In this document: in pieces, positions 43,655-54,095 of the stretch
How positions within the stretch are numbered: position 1 is the stretch's first letter
Layout of the letters: each line of letters opens with the position of its first letter
From: Pseudomonas marvdashtae
GTDB taxonomy: Bacteria > Pseudomonadota > Gammaproteobacteria > Pseudomonadales > Pseudomonadaceae
Direction of reading: 5' to 3'
NCBI RefSeq assembly: GCF_014268655.2
Contig: NZ_JABWQX020000001.1
Coordinates: 3,626,001 to 3,690,000 of the forward strand
DNA length: 64,000 nucleotides
The notes under the pieces: model-generated
Database searches by the model: none
What the model saw: the letters and a program-made list of their open reading frames with translations, nothing else
What the model was told of the DNA's origin: nothing
Made by a program: the position numbers and the translations under genes

Positions 43655-44716
43655 ATGAATAACGTCAAACGCAGTGCACTGTTCGGTTTCTGCTCGCTGG
43701 GTTCCGCTTGCCTGGGCGCCCTGCTCCCGGTCACCCAGGCGTTGGCCGAGCCGACGCTCTACCTGGGCATGAACGGCGGCACCATGGAGCGGCTGTATGC
43801 CGACAAGGTCTTGCCGGCTTTCGAGAAGGCAAACAATGTCAAAGTGGTGATCGTGCCCGGCACCTCTGCGGACATCCTGGCAAAAGTCCAGGCGAGCAAA
43901 GGCAATCCGCAGATGCACGTGATGTTCCTCGACGACGGCATCATGTACCGCGCCATCGCCATGGGCCTGTGCGACAAGCTGGAAGACAGCCCGCCCCTGG
44001 CGCAGATTCCGGCCAAGGGGCGTATCAAGGATCAGGCCGTTGCGGTAAGCCTCGGGGTCACCGGGCTGGCCTACAACACGCGGCTGTTCAAGGAAAAAGG
44101 CTGGAGCGCGCCGACTTCATGGATGGATTTGGCCGACCCGCGCTTCAAGGACAAAGTGGTGTTCCAATCCATGGCTTCGTCCACCTTCGGCCTGCACGGG
44201 TTCCTGATGTTCAACCGGATCCAGGGCGGCAGCGAAACCGACGTCGAGCCAGGCTTCAAGGCTTGGCCGAACACGATCGGACGCAATGTGCTGGAGTACA
44301 TCCCCAGCTCGGCGAAAATTTCCGAAATGCTGCAAACGGACGAAGCGGCGCTGTTCCCGCTGACGCCAACCCAAGTGACCGCGTTGAAACTCAAGGGCAT
44401 GCCGGTGGAGTACGCGCAACCGAAGGAAGGCGCGGTGGTGCTGAACGTCGCCGAGTGCGCCGTTGCGAAAAACAGCGAACCTGAATTGGCGCAGAAGCTC
44501 GCCGCTTTCCTGCTGACGCCCGAAGCCCAGGCCATCGCCCTTGAAGAAGGTGACCAGATCCCCTCCAACCCCAACACCCCGACCACCGAAAAGACCGGTG
44601 GCCAGGTGCAAGCAATGAAGCAATACCTGGAAACCGCGATCGCGGTGGATTGGGATCAGGTCAACGAACAGCGTCCGGCCTGGAATGCCCGGTGGAACCG
44701 TAGCATCGAGCGCTAG
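43655..44716 (+). CDS. Periplasmic binding protein of the polyamine/opine ABC transporter
   Basis: The product has 353 residues with a signal peptide ending near TQALA. It is of the PotD-like class (LYLGMNGGTMERLYADKVLP, FLDDGIMYRAIAMGLCDKLE as separate segments). It has no lipobox. It ends the operon, 18 bases after the last oxidase gene. The substrate is likely a small amine or amino acid derivative that the HcnABC-like enzyme oxidises. Confidence 0.9.
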   Translation: MNNVKRSALFGFCSLGSACLGALLPVTQALAEPTLYLGMNGGTMERLYADKVLPAFEKANNVKVVIVPGTSADILAKVQASKGNPQMHVMFLDDGIMYRAIAMGLCDKLEDSPPLAQIPAKGRIKDQAVAVSLGVTGLAYNTRLFKEKGWSAPTSWMDLADPRFKDKVVFQSMASSTFGLHGFLMFNRIQGGSETDVEPGFKAWPNTIGRNVLEYIPSSAKISEMLQTDEAALFPLTPTQVTALKLKGMPVEYAQPKEGAVVLNVAECAVAKNSEPELAQKLAAFLLTPEAQAIALEEGDQIPSNPNTPTTEKTGGQVQAMKQYLETAIAVDWDQVNEQRPAWNARWNRSIER

Positions 44717-44782
44717 GCAACAGGCGCCGGTCTTTTTGTTTATCATGCGGGCCAACAACGCCAACGAACTCGGCGCTTGATC

Positions 44783-44917
44783 CCCGTGGCGAGGGAGCTT
44801 GCTCCCGCTGGGCTGCGAAGCAGACCCGAATCTGGCACCTCGGTGTGTCAGGTTGATGGAGTTGCAGCTTTTGGGGCTGCCCTGCAGCCCAGCGGGAGCA
44901 AGCTCCCTCGCCACGGG
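44783..44917. repeat. Inverted REP pair
   Basis: Two 34-base arms (44783-44816 and 44884-44917) are perfect inverted copies. Each contains GTGGCGAGGGAGCTTGCTCC and the adjoining GCTGGGCTGC. The 67-base spacer is unique. This is a REP doublet between the transporter operon and the kinase gene. Confidence 0.9.
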
Positions 44918-44973
44918 TTCGGTGCCGAGTTCGATATTTGCGCTCCCCTCATGGCCCTTATGCGACCCCACCC

Positions 44974-46326
44974 ATGCACACCCTCACCCAACTGCGCACC
45001 GGCCAACTGTCGGGCATCACCCGGCTGAAGCTGTCCTGCGGACTGACCGACTTTCCCCAGGAAATTTTCGACCTGGCAGACTCGCTCGAGATCCTCGACC
45101 TGAGCGGCAACCAGCTCGATACGCTGCCCGACGATCTGCATCGACTTACGCGCCTGCGCATCCTGTTCTGTTCGGACAACCGCTTCACCGAACTGCCCGA
45201 ATGCCTGGGGCGCTGTAGCGCATTGACCATGATCGGCTTCAAGGCCAATCGCATCGAACGCGTGGCCGGCACCGCCTTGCCGCCCCTGCTGCGCTGGCTG
45301 ATCTTGACCGACAACCGCATCAGCCGACTGCCGGATGAGCTGGGCCACCGTCCGCACTTGCAAAAGTTGATGCTGGCGGGCAATCGCCTTCGCCAATTGC
45401 CCGGGAGCCTGGCCCAGTGTCAGCGCCTCGAACTGCTGCGCATCGCCGCCAACCAACTGGACGAACTGCCGTCGTGGCTGCTGCGGATGCCCAGCCTCAG
45501 TTGGCTGGCCTACGCCGGCAATCCACTGGAAGCCCAAGCCGAGGCTGCCGCACTTCATGGCGCCACGCCTGTCGATTGGTCGCAACTGAGCTTGCAAGCT
45601 TTATTGGGCGAAGGGGCTTCAGGCGTGATTCATCAAGCGCTGTGGCAACCGCCCGGCCAAGTCGCGCGAAACGTCGCCGTCAAGTTGTACAAGGGTCAGA
45701 TGACCAGCGACGGCTCCCCGTTGCATGAAATGCACGCCTGCATCACAGCCGGTCACCACCCTAACCTGATCGGGGTGCTGGGCCAGATCGACGGCCATCC
45801 CGAGCAACAGGCTGGGCTGGTGATGACGCTGGTCGGCCCCGATTACTACAACCTGGCCGGACTACCGAGCCTGACGTCCTGTACCCGCGACGTGTATGAC
45901 GATGAGCTGCGGCTGCACGCCGGTGTGGCGTTGCGCATCGCCCGGGGCATTGCATCGGCGGCGGCGCACCTGCATCGCCAGGGCATTACCCACGGTGATC
46001 TGTACGGGCACAATATCCTTTGCAATGACCAGGGCGACTGCCTGCTCGGAGACTTTGGCGCGGCGTCTTTCCATGCCACCACGGACAACGTACAGACCCG
46101 CGCACTGCAGCGCATCGAGGTGCGGGCCTTCGGGATTTTGCTGGGGGAGTTGCTGGCGCGGATCGAACCGGCGCTCAGTGCTGAGGAGCTGGCGACGTTG
46201 CAGGATCTGCAGGCGCGCTGCTGTCAGCCGGAGGTGCTGGAACGGCCGGGGTTCGATGAGATTGAAGGCTTACTGCGCGAACGTGACGAGGGAGCAAACT
46301 CCCTCGCCAGAGGAAATCGCGGGTAA
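44974..46326 (+). CDS. Leucine-rich-repeat protein kinase
   Basis: The product has 450 residues. Residues about 15-185 form seven or so LRRs (LEILDLSGNQLDTLPDDL and similar). Residues about 205-435 form a Ser/Thr-kinase-like domain: glycine loop GEGASG (212-217), Lys237 in VAVKLYK, catalytic loop HGDLYGHNIL with Asp342 and Asn347, and DFG at 360-362. HGD replaces the more usual HRD. No signal peptide or membrane segment. The last 14 residues are encoded by a REP-like hairpin. Its partner is unknown. Confidence 0.87.
   Translation: MHTLTQLRTGQLSGITRLKLSCGLTDFPQEIFDLADSLEILDLSGNQLDTLPDDLHRLTRLRILFCSDNRFTELPECLGRCSALTMIGFKANRIERVAGTALPPLLRWLILTDNRISRLPDELGHRPHLQKLMLAGNRLRQLPGSLAQCQRLELLRIAANQLDELPSWLLRMPSLSWLAYAGNPLEAQAEAAALHGATPVDWSQLSLQALLGEGASGVIHQALWQPPGQVARNVAVKLYKGQMTSDGSPLHEMHACITAGHHPNLIGVLGQIDGHPEQQAGLVMTLVGPDYYNLAGLPSLTSCTRDVYDDELRLHAGVALRIARGIASAAAHLHRQGITHGDLYGHNILCNDQGDCLLGDFGAASFHATTDNVQTRALQRIEVRAFGILLGELLARIEPALSAEELATLQDLQARCCQPEVLERPGFDEIEGLLRERDEGANSLARGNRG
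46287..46306. repeat. REP-like hairpin inside the 3' end of the kinase gene
   Basis: CGAGGGAG (46287-46294) pairs with CTCCCTCG (46299-46306) around CAAA. It lies inside the last codons of the kinase and may also terminate transcription. Confidence 0.7.
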
Positions 46327-46329
46327 TGC

Positions 46330-47034
46330 TTAGCCGGCCAAGCCGACAAACATGTCCTGCACATCGTCATGGTTATCGAGGCCTTCAAGGAAGGCTTCGA
46401 CTTCGGCCATCTGCTCGTCGGTCAGGCCGCTGACCGGGTTCTTCGGCTGATAGCCCAGTTTGGCCGACAACACCGTGAAGCCCTGCTCCGGCAATGCCTT
46501 TTGCACAGCATCGAGGTCGGCAGGTTCAGTGAGGAACAACGTTGCGCCATCTTCGCCCGGCTCGAAATCCTGGGCACCGGCCTCGATGGCGGCCATTTCC
46601 GGATCGGCGTCGGGGCTGTCCGGGGCGGCCTCGATCATGCCGACGTGGTTGAAGTCCCAGGCGACCGAACCCGACGCGCCGAGCTGTCCCTTACGGAACG
46701 CAACGCGAATCTCCGCGACGGTACGGTTGATGTTGTCGGTCACGCACTCGACGATCAGCGGCACCTGATGGGGCGCGAACCCCTCGTAGGTAACGCGATG
46801 GTACTGCACGGTTTCGCCGAGCTGGCCGGAGCCTTTCTTGATCGCACGCTCCAGGGTCTCGCGGGGCATCGAGGCTTTTTTCGCCTGTTCGACCACCAAT
46901 CGCAGGTGCGCATTGGTCGCGACGTCAGCGCCGTTGCGCGCGGCAATGGTGATCTCCTTCACCAATTTGCCGAAGATCTTGCCCTTGGCGTTGGCAGCCG
47001 CTTCTTTGTGTTTAACCTTCCACTGTGCGCCCAT
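46330..47034 (-). CDS. YebC/PmpR family DNA-binding protein (YeeN-like paralogue)
   Basis: The product has 234 residues. Family landmarks: [55 protein letters not shown] and [11 protein letters not shown]. The usual YebC gene sits beside ruvC; this copy does not, so it is a second paralogue. Family members act in transcription control or as translation factors for proline-rich stretches. Convergent with the kinase gene, three bases away. Confidence 0.9.
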   Translation of the reverse strand: MGAQWKVKHKEAAANAKGKIFGKLVKEITIAARNGADVATNAHLRLVVEQAKKASMPRETLERAIKKGSGQLGETVQYHRVTYEGFAPHQVPLIVECVTDNINRTVAEIRVAFRKGQLGASGSVAWDFNHVGMIEAAPDSPDADPEMAAIEAGAQDFEPGEDGATLFLTEPADLDAVQKALPEQGFTVLSAKLGYQPKNPVSGLTDEQMAEVEAFLEGLDNHDDVQDMFVGLAG

Positions 47035-47265
47035 TACTCACTCTCTTGTCTGACGCGCCGAGACATCTGCCGGCCGGCGCTGTGGCGCAAGTTTATACGG
47101 CCTATACCGGCTGATCGACCAAAAAATCGCTCCCGTCGCAGCCAGTCTTGAATCGACATTTTCCCGTTGTGCTGTAGGGCGTTTCTGAAACAGCGATTCG
47201 GGGACAGCGTTGCACGCTGGGGTTTCGTACCCTTTGCACCTCTCTCTCAGCAAGTATGGGCTGCA

Positions 47266-48672
47266 ATGCGCAACGATACGGAATACCCCTTCAGCCTGAC
47301 GATCATCGAAAGCGATATGCGCCTGCAAGTCCTCAGGCTCAACGGCCGGGAGGCCTTGAATCAGCCGTACCGCTTCGACCTCGACCTGATTGGCCTGGTG
47401 CCGCCGATCAGCCCCGACGCGTTGCTCGGACAAGTGGCCTTCCTGCGCCTGAGTGAAGCGTCAGGGGTCCACGGAATCGTGCACAGCGTCAGCCTGGCCG
47501 CTGACACGGCACACCAGGTCGACTACCGCTTGACGCTGGTTCCCTACCTCCAGCAACTGGACCAGGGCCCGCGGCGTCGGGTTTTCCATCGGCTCAGTGT
47601 CGTACAGATTTTGCAGCGTCTGCTAGAGGAAAATGCGGTGCCTTCCCACAGCTATCGTTTTGAGCTGCCGCACGGGCGTTATCCGAGTCGCCCATTCTGT
47701 ATTCAATATGAGGAAAGCGATCTGACGCTTTTACAGCGGTTGTGCGAGGAAGAAGGCATCCATTATCACTTCGAACACAACGCCCGGGGACATGTCGCGG
47801 TATTTGCCGAGGACGCCATAAGCTTCCCGGCGCAGGCGGTTGAGCTGGTCATGCGCCCGGATGCGGACCGGCGCGCGACGCTCAAGCAGCTATACCAACG
47901 GCATCGCTCGATAACCGCAGGCCCTCCCGCCGGATTCCGTGACCGAGCACCTGCCGAATCCGCCCCGCACACTGCCCTCGCCACAGGCGCGGCCGGCGAA
48001 GGGATACGTGAAGATCCGGCGCAGCTTCATCGTTTTCAGGCCGGTGGCCGCAGCCTTGAGCGGTTGCGCTATCGACACGGCGAGATACACGGCCATTCCA
48101 TCGAGCCGGCGCTGCGCAGCGGTCATATCGCACAGATTTGCAATCACCCGATATCGGCCTTCAATGACCAATGGTTGATTGTCGAGGTCCAGCATCGCGG
48201 ACGACAGTTTTCCATTCTTGAAACGAACCTGCCGGCCACGCCGCCCGAGCGGAACTACCGCAACCGGTTTTCCGCCATACCCTGGTCCGCTGTGTTCCGG
48301 CCACCCCTGAAGCACCCGAGGCCGCGCATACCCGGTTATCACGTCGCCTACGTGCTCGGCCCGGCCGGCCAGCCGGCCTGGCCCGATGAGCATGGCCAGG
48401 TCGAGGTGTGTCTCTGGAGTCCGGCCGAAGAAGCAATCACCTTGCCAGTGTCGTGGCAGGCGCCTGACGAGCGTTCCCGGTTGATCGCCGGCAGTGAAGT
48501 ATTGGTCAGTTTTCTCGAGGGCGATCCCGACCGGCCAGTACTGTGCCCGGCAATGTCCAATTCGGGACTGAACAGCGATGGCTCATCCCCGGCGCCCCCG
48601 TCGGAGCCAGGCGGCAAAGAGGTGGGCTTGCTGTTCGACTGGCTCATGAACCCACCGGACGCCTCGCCTTGA
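47266..48672 (+). CDS. Short VgrG/TssI-like type VI secretion tip protein
   Basis: The product has 468 residues from the ATG at 47266, shorter than the usual 600-700. The gp27-like part is complete (LNGREALNQPYRFDLDLIG, YEESDLTLLQRLCEEEGIHY). The gp5 OB-fold follows (YVLGPAGQPAWPDEHGQVEV, SFLEGDPDRPVLCPAMSN). The long beta-helix needle is missing, and the CWVRVSQ block before it is not recognisable. No Hcp, PAAR, effector or tss gene is near, so it is an orphan, perhaps decaying or with a special role. Confidence 0.85.
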   Translation: MRNDTEYPFSLTIIESDMRLQVLRLNGREALNQPYRFDLDLIGLVPPISPDALLGQVAFLRLSEASGVHGIVHSVSLAADTAHQVDYRLTLVPYLQQLDQGPRRRVFHRLSVVQILQRLLEENAVPSHSYRFELPHGRYPSRPFCIQYEESDLTLLQRLCEEEGIHYHFEHNARGHVAVFAEDAISFPAQAVELVMRPDADRRATLKQLYQRHRSITAGPPAGFRDRAPAESAPHTALATGAAGEGIREDPAQLHRFQAGGRSLERLRYRHGEIHGHSIEPALRSGHIAQICNHPISAFNDQWLIVEVQHRGRQFSILETNLPATPPERNYRNRFSAIPWSAVFRPPLKHPRPRIPGYHVAYVLGPAGQPAWPDEHGQVEVCLWSPAEEAITLPVSWQAPDERSRLIAGSEVLVSFLEGDPDRPVLCPAMSNSGLNSDGSSPAPPSEPGGKEVGLLFDWLMNPPDASP

Positions 48673-48859
48673 GGCGCTATCAGATCCTGGCAAGCGTGCT
48701 ATCGCCGCTTCGACCGCATTGGCCGCAACTGGCCATGAACGGATTGTAAATTCATGGACGCGAGTTGACCTGGCTCATGCAAACCCAGCGAAACGGGCTT
48801 ACAGTGAATGCATGACGCTGCCCAGACAGCGCTTTACCCTGATGGCTGGAGATACTCGC

Positions 48860-49408
48860 ATGCCCTGGAAAAATTCCGAGAACCGCTACAGCACCGTCAC
48901 GGTCACATTGCACTGGTTGATGCTGGTGCTGCTGGCCGTGGTTTATGCCTGCATCGAGTTCCGCGGTATTTTCCCCAAGGGCAGTGGCGGTCGAACCCTG
49001 ATCAAGGAAGCGCACTTCATGCTCGGCCTGACTGTGTTTGCGCTGGTCTGGCTACGCCTTTTCGCTCGAAGCATGGGCAAGGCGCCGGCGATTTTTCCGG
49101 CTTCGCCTGGGTGGCAAACTTTCCTGGCGCGCCTGATGCACTGGGCGTTGTACCTGTTGATGATCGCCATGCCGCTGCTGGGCTGGCTGATCACCAGCGC
49201 CGAAGGGCACCAGGTGATGTTCTACGGCTTCGATCTGCCGCTGCTGATCGATCAGGACAAGGATTTCGCCAAGCAGCTGGAAGGCTGGCATGTGCTGGGC
49301 GGCACCATTGGTTATTGGCTGATTGGCCTGCACGCAGTGGCGGGGTTGTATCACCACTATGTGGTGCGCGATAACACGCTGCTGCGGATGATGCCCAAGC
49401 GCGGTTGA
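48860..49408 (+). CDS. Cytochrome b561
   Basis: This 182-residue protein has four membrane segments and haem-ligand histidines in VTVTLHWLMLVL, KEAHFMLGLTVF, LMHWALYLLM and GLHAVAGLYHHY. The ATG at 48860 is preceded by GGAG (48849-48852) seven bases upstream. It is a separate unit after the VgrG-like gene. Members move electrons from quinol or other donors across the membrane. Confidence 0.9.
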   Translation: MPWKNSENRYSTVTVTLHWLMLVLLAVVYACIEFRGIFPKGSGGRTLIKEAHFMLGLTVFALVWLRLFARSMGKAPAIFPASPGWQTFLARLMHWALYLLMIAMPLLGWLITSAEGHQVMFYGFDLPLLIDQDKDFAKQLEGWHVLGGTIGYWLIGLHAVAGLYHHYVVRDNTLLRMMPKRG

Positions 49409-49415
49409 CGACCGG

Positions 49416-50324
49416 TCACGCAAGTCCCCGGCGGCCTTGCAGGCCGCCGGTATGAACGAAGATCAAGCGGGTGCCGGGTGCAAACATCCCGGCCTCGACC
49501 CGAGCCTTGAGCAACATCAACGCCTTGCCGGTGTACAACGGCTCCAGCTCGATAACATGGGTGGTTTCGATGAAGGCTATGAGGTCGGCATCCACCCGGG
49601 CAAATCCGCCCCGGCTGCCATCGAGCAGTTCATACAGCGGATCGGCAAGCCCCGCTGCCTCGACGATTTTTTCGACCTGCGGCTTCACCCCATGGTCTTC
49701 GGGCACTGCCAGGACACCATAGACGGGACGCTTGCCAGCTTCAGCCAGCACCAGGCCCGCCAGCGACGTTCCGGTGCCGCAGGGCAACCACCAACCGTGG
49801 TAATCGTCCCAACCCAACCCTTTCAACTGAGCGCTGACGCTGGTCGCCCACGTCATGCAGCCTTTGGCGCCAGGCAACCCAGAGCCCCCTTCGGGTATCG
49901 GCCATAACCTCGGATATTGCGCCTGCCAGGGCGCCCAGAAATCCGGATCATGCCGTCTTCGGTATCCTTCGTATCCCAACCAATGCAGCGTCATGCCGAA
50001 CACTTTCAGGTCGAGCACCGTTGGCGTGTCCTGGGGATGGCCGCGCAGCAGTCCAACGGTCGCAAAACCGAAGCGCTCGCCCGCCGCGGCCAGTGCATGC
50101 AAGTGATTGGAGTAAGCGCCGCCCAGGCTCATGACGCCTTCGGCACCGGCCTCTTGGGCAGCGCGCAAATGATCAAGCAGCTTGAACCACTTGTTGCCGC
50201 TGACCAGCGAATCGATCTGGTCCAGGCGCAACACCGCCACCTCGACATTGGCACGGGCGAGCCAGTCCAAGTGAAGGGGTTCGAGGCGCGGTTCAGGTTG
50301 CCAATCAAGGGCGGGGAGAAACAT
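49416..50324 (-). CDS. ACC deaminase/D-cysteine desulfhydrase family PLP enzyme
   Basis: The product has 302 residues. The PLP lysine is in VSGNKWFKL (Lys45), and GGAYSNHLHALAAAG and LPCGTGTSLAGLVL are cofactor-binding segments. True ACC deaminase needs extra residues that cannot be judged by eye, and the sequence is closer to D-cysteine desulfhydrase-like proteins of pseudomonads. Convergent with cytochrome b561; a REP-like hairpin separates it from fadH. Confidence 0.87.
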   Translation of the reverse strand: MFLPALDWQPEPRLEPLHLDWLARANVEVAVLRLDQIDSLVSGNKWFKLLDHLRAAQEAGAEGVMSLGGAYSNHLHALAAAGERFGFATVGLLRGHPQDTPTVLDLKVFGMTLHWLGYEGYRRRHDPDFWAPWQAQYPRLWPIPEGGSGLPGAKGCMTWATSVSAQLKGLGWDDYHGWWLPCGTGTSLAGLVLAEAGKRPVYGVLAVPEDHGVKPQVEKIVEAAGLADPLYELLDGSRGGFARVDADLIAFIETTHVIELEPLYTGKALMLLKARVEAGMFAPGTRLIFVHTGGLQGRRGLA

Positions 50325-50376
50325 CGCAGCAGGCCGAGGGGGAACAGGCCAGCATCTTAGCAGCTCGATTCAGACA

Positions 50377-50408
50377 CCTGCGGGAGCGAAGCTGTTCGCT
50401 ACCGCAGG
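50377..50408. repeat. REP-like nested hairpin
   Basis: CCTGCGG (50377-50383) pairs with CCGCAGG (50402-50408), and inside it AGCGAA (50385-50390) pairs with TTCGCT (50395-50400). It is in the gap after fadH. Confidence 0.7.
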
Positions 50409-50426
50409 AACCATCAGGTCCGAGCG

Positions 50427-52487
<2,061 letters not shown>

Positions 52488-52707
52488 TCACGGGAATAAA
52501 GCGCAAGCTCTGCGGCTTGCGTCTGTCATGGCCCACAGCGTAAGAGTCCGGCTGCGGCGGCTCAATGACCGTAACTGACAACTTAATGATCCAAACGTGC
52601 AGGAGGCTGATCAGCTGTGCGTGACTCTCAGCCGGATGAGCCAGTCCTATCAACGCTGGACCAGGTGCTCAAACCAAAAATAACCCTAATAACATGGTCG
52701 CCCTCGC

Positions 52708-53925
52708 ATGCATCCCCAACGAAAAATGCTGCACAACGAGTTGCACGCCCGCCCGTCGTTGTATTTTGACGAGCCGGCCCACGTCTTCCACCTGGCGTTT
52801 CTGGGCGACAACACCCAGTGCAACTCTCTGCTCGAGCGACTTTGCCCTGATACCGTCGCCGCGCAAGCCGCGCAAGGCATCACTCGCCTGGAAGGACACC
52901 CGCTCAAGTGGGAGCGCCACGCCGAGTTCTTCACCCTGACCCTGGTCGTTCCCGCCAGCAGCAACGAACTGCAATGGACGACGCTGCCTGAAAGCCTTGC
53001 CCGGGGTATCGAGGGTCACGCCCAGCATCTCATCAATGCCGTTCAGGTGGTGGTGCGCGCAGAAGCCGGTCTCGACCTGCCCAGCTACGGCTTCAAGGAC
53101 CCTTGCGGCTCGTGTGTGGGCGGCGGCGATGCGGTGGTCTGGAGCGATTTTCGCCTGACCGAGGACGGCACCAATCGCCTGTTGTTCATCAATCGACGGC
53201 TCAACGCTTATCGCCAGGGACGCATGATCCGGCGCCTGCTGGAAATCGAGACCTATCGCATGATGGCGTCCTTGTCGCTCGATATCGCCAAGGCGCTGGA
53301 CCCGCAACTGAACGAATTCGATCGCACCCTGGTGAGCCTTTCCGAGCGCAACGCCAATGCCAGTGGCGTACATGCCAAGGCCCTGCTGGAGGACATCGCC
53401 CTGCTGTCGCGCCAAGTCGTCGGCAGCACGGTCAGGAATCGCCACCGATTCAGCGCGACCCGAGCCTACGCACAACTGGTGTTTGAGCGCCTGGGGGAGT
53501 TGCGCGAAAGTCACCTGGGGGATTGCCAGCGGCTGGGTGTGTTCATCGAACGACGCTTCAAACCCACGGTGCGTTATTGCGCAGCCACCGAACAGCGCCT
53601 CGAACAACTGGCCATGAGCGTCGCGAACCTGGGCGACCTGCTGCAAGCCCGCGTTCAAGTCGAGATGGAGGACCAGAACGCCGAGATCCTGCGCAGTCTC
53701 AACGCCCGCGCCGATGCCCAGATCAAGATCCAGCGCGCGGTGGAAGGCCTATCGATCATTGCCATCACCTACTACCTGATCAACCTGTTCAAGTTGATCT
53801 ATAGCGGATTGCACACCTTGGGCGCCAACCTCTCGGCCCGTGAGGCGCTGCTGGGCATGACGCCACCGGTGCTGTTGATCCTGCTGTTGATTCTGATCCG
53901 GATCAGGAAGGCCAAAAATCACTAG
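52708..53925 (+). CDS. DUF3422 family membrane-anchored protein
   Basis: The product has 405 residues. The N-terminal LHNELHARPSLYF and VSLSERNANASGVHAKAL-like segments mark DUF3422. A long helical middle precedes two C-terminal membrane segments (IIAITYYLINLFKLIYSG and PPVLLILLLILIRI). The layout is like a cytoplasmic domain held at the inner membrane, reminiscent of CorA-type topology. Function unknown. Confidence 0.88.
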   Translation: MHPQRKMLHNELHARPSLYFDEPAHVFHLAFLGDNTQCNSLLERLCPDTVAAQAAQGITRLEGHPLKWERHAEFFTLTLVVPASSNELQWTTLPESLARGIEGHAQHLINAVQVVVRAEAGLDLPSYGFKDPCGSCVGGGDAVVWSDFRLTEDGTNRLLFINRRLNAYRQGRMIRRLLEIETYRMMASLSLDIAKALDPQLNEFDRTLVSLSERNANASGVHAKALLEDIALLSRQVVGSTVRNRHRFSATRAYAQLVFERLGELRESHLGDCQRLGVFIERRFKPTVRYCAATEQRLEQLAMSVANLGDLLQARVQVEMEDQNAEILRSLNARADAQIKIQRAVEGLSIIAITYYLINLFKLIYSGLHTLGANLSAREALLGMTPPVLLILLLILIRIRKAKNH

Positions 53926-53944
53926 GGTGCCCTGCCAGCGCAAA

Positions 53945-53969
53945 GGTGTCCGAGGTTTCCCCGGACACC
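53945..53969 (+). terminator. Hairpin after the DUF3422 gene
   Basis: GGTGTCCG (53945-53952) pairs perfectly with CGGACACC (53962-53969). It stands 20 bases after the stop codon; no strong T run follows. Confidence 0.55.
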
Positions 53970-54095
53970 CTTGCGTCTATTTGCGTTACTTACAAATCAG
54001 TGCCCGCCCTTCGCTAATCCCTTGTTTTACCGTACCCTGCCCCGTAGCTCCTGACGAAAATCACCAACCTGCACACGGCCGCTTACTGTTCCCCC

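Noticed and set aside
52493..52530. GGAATAA followed by CGTC upstream of the DUF3422 gene as another ECF site
   Set aside because: The spacer is 20 bases, not 14 as in the two matched promoters.
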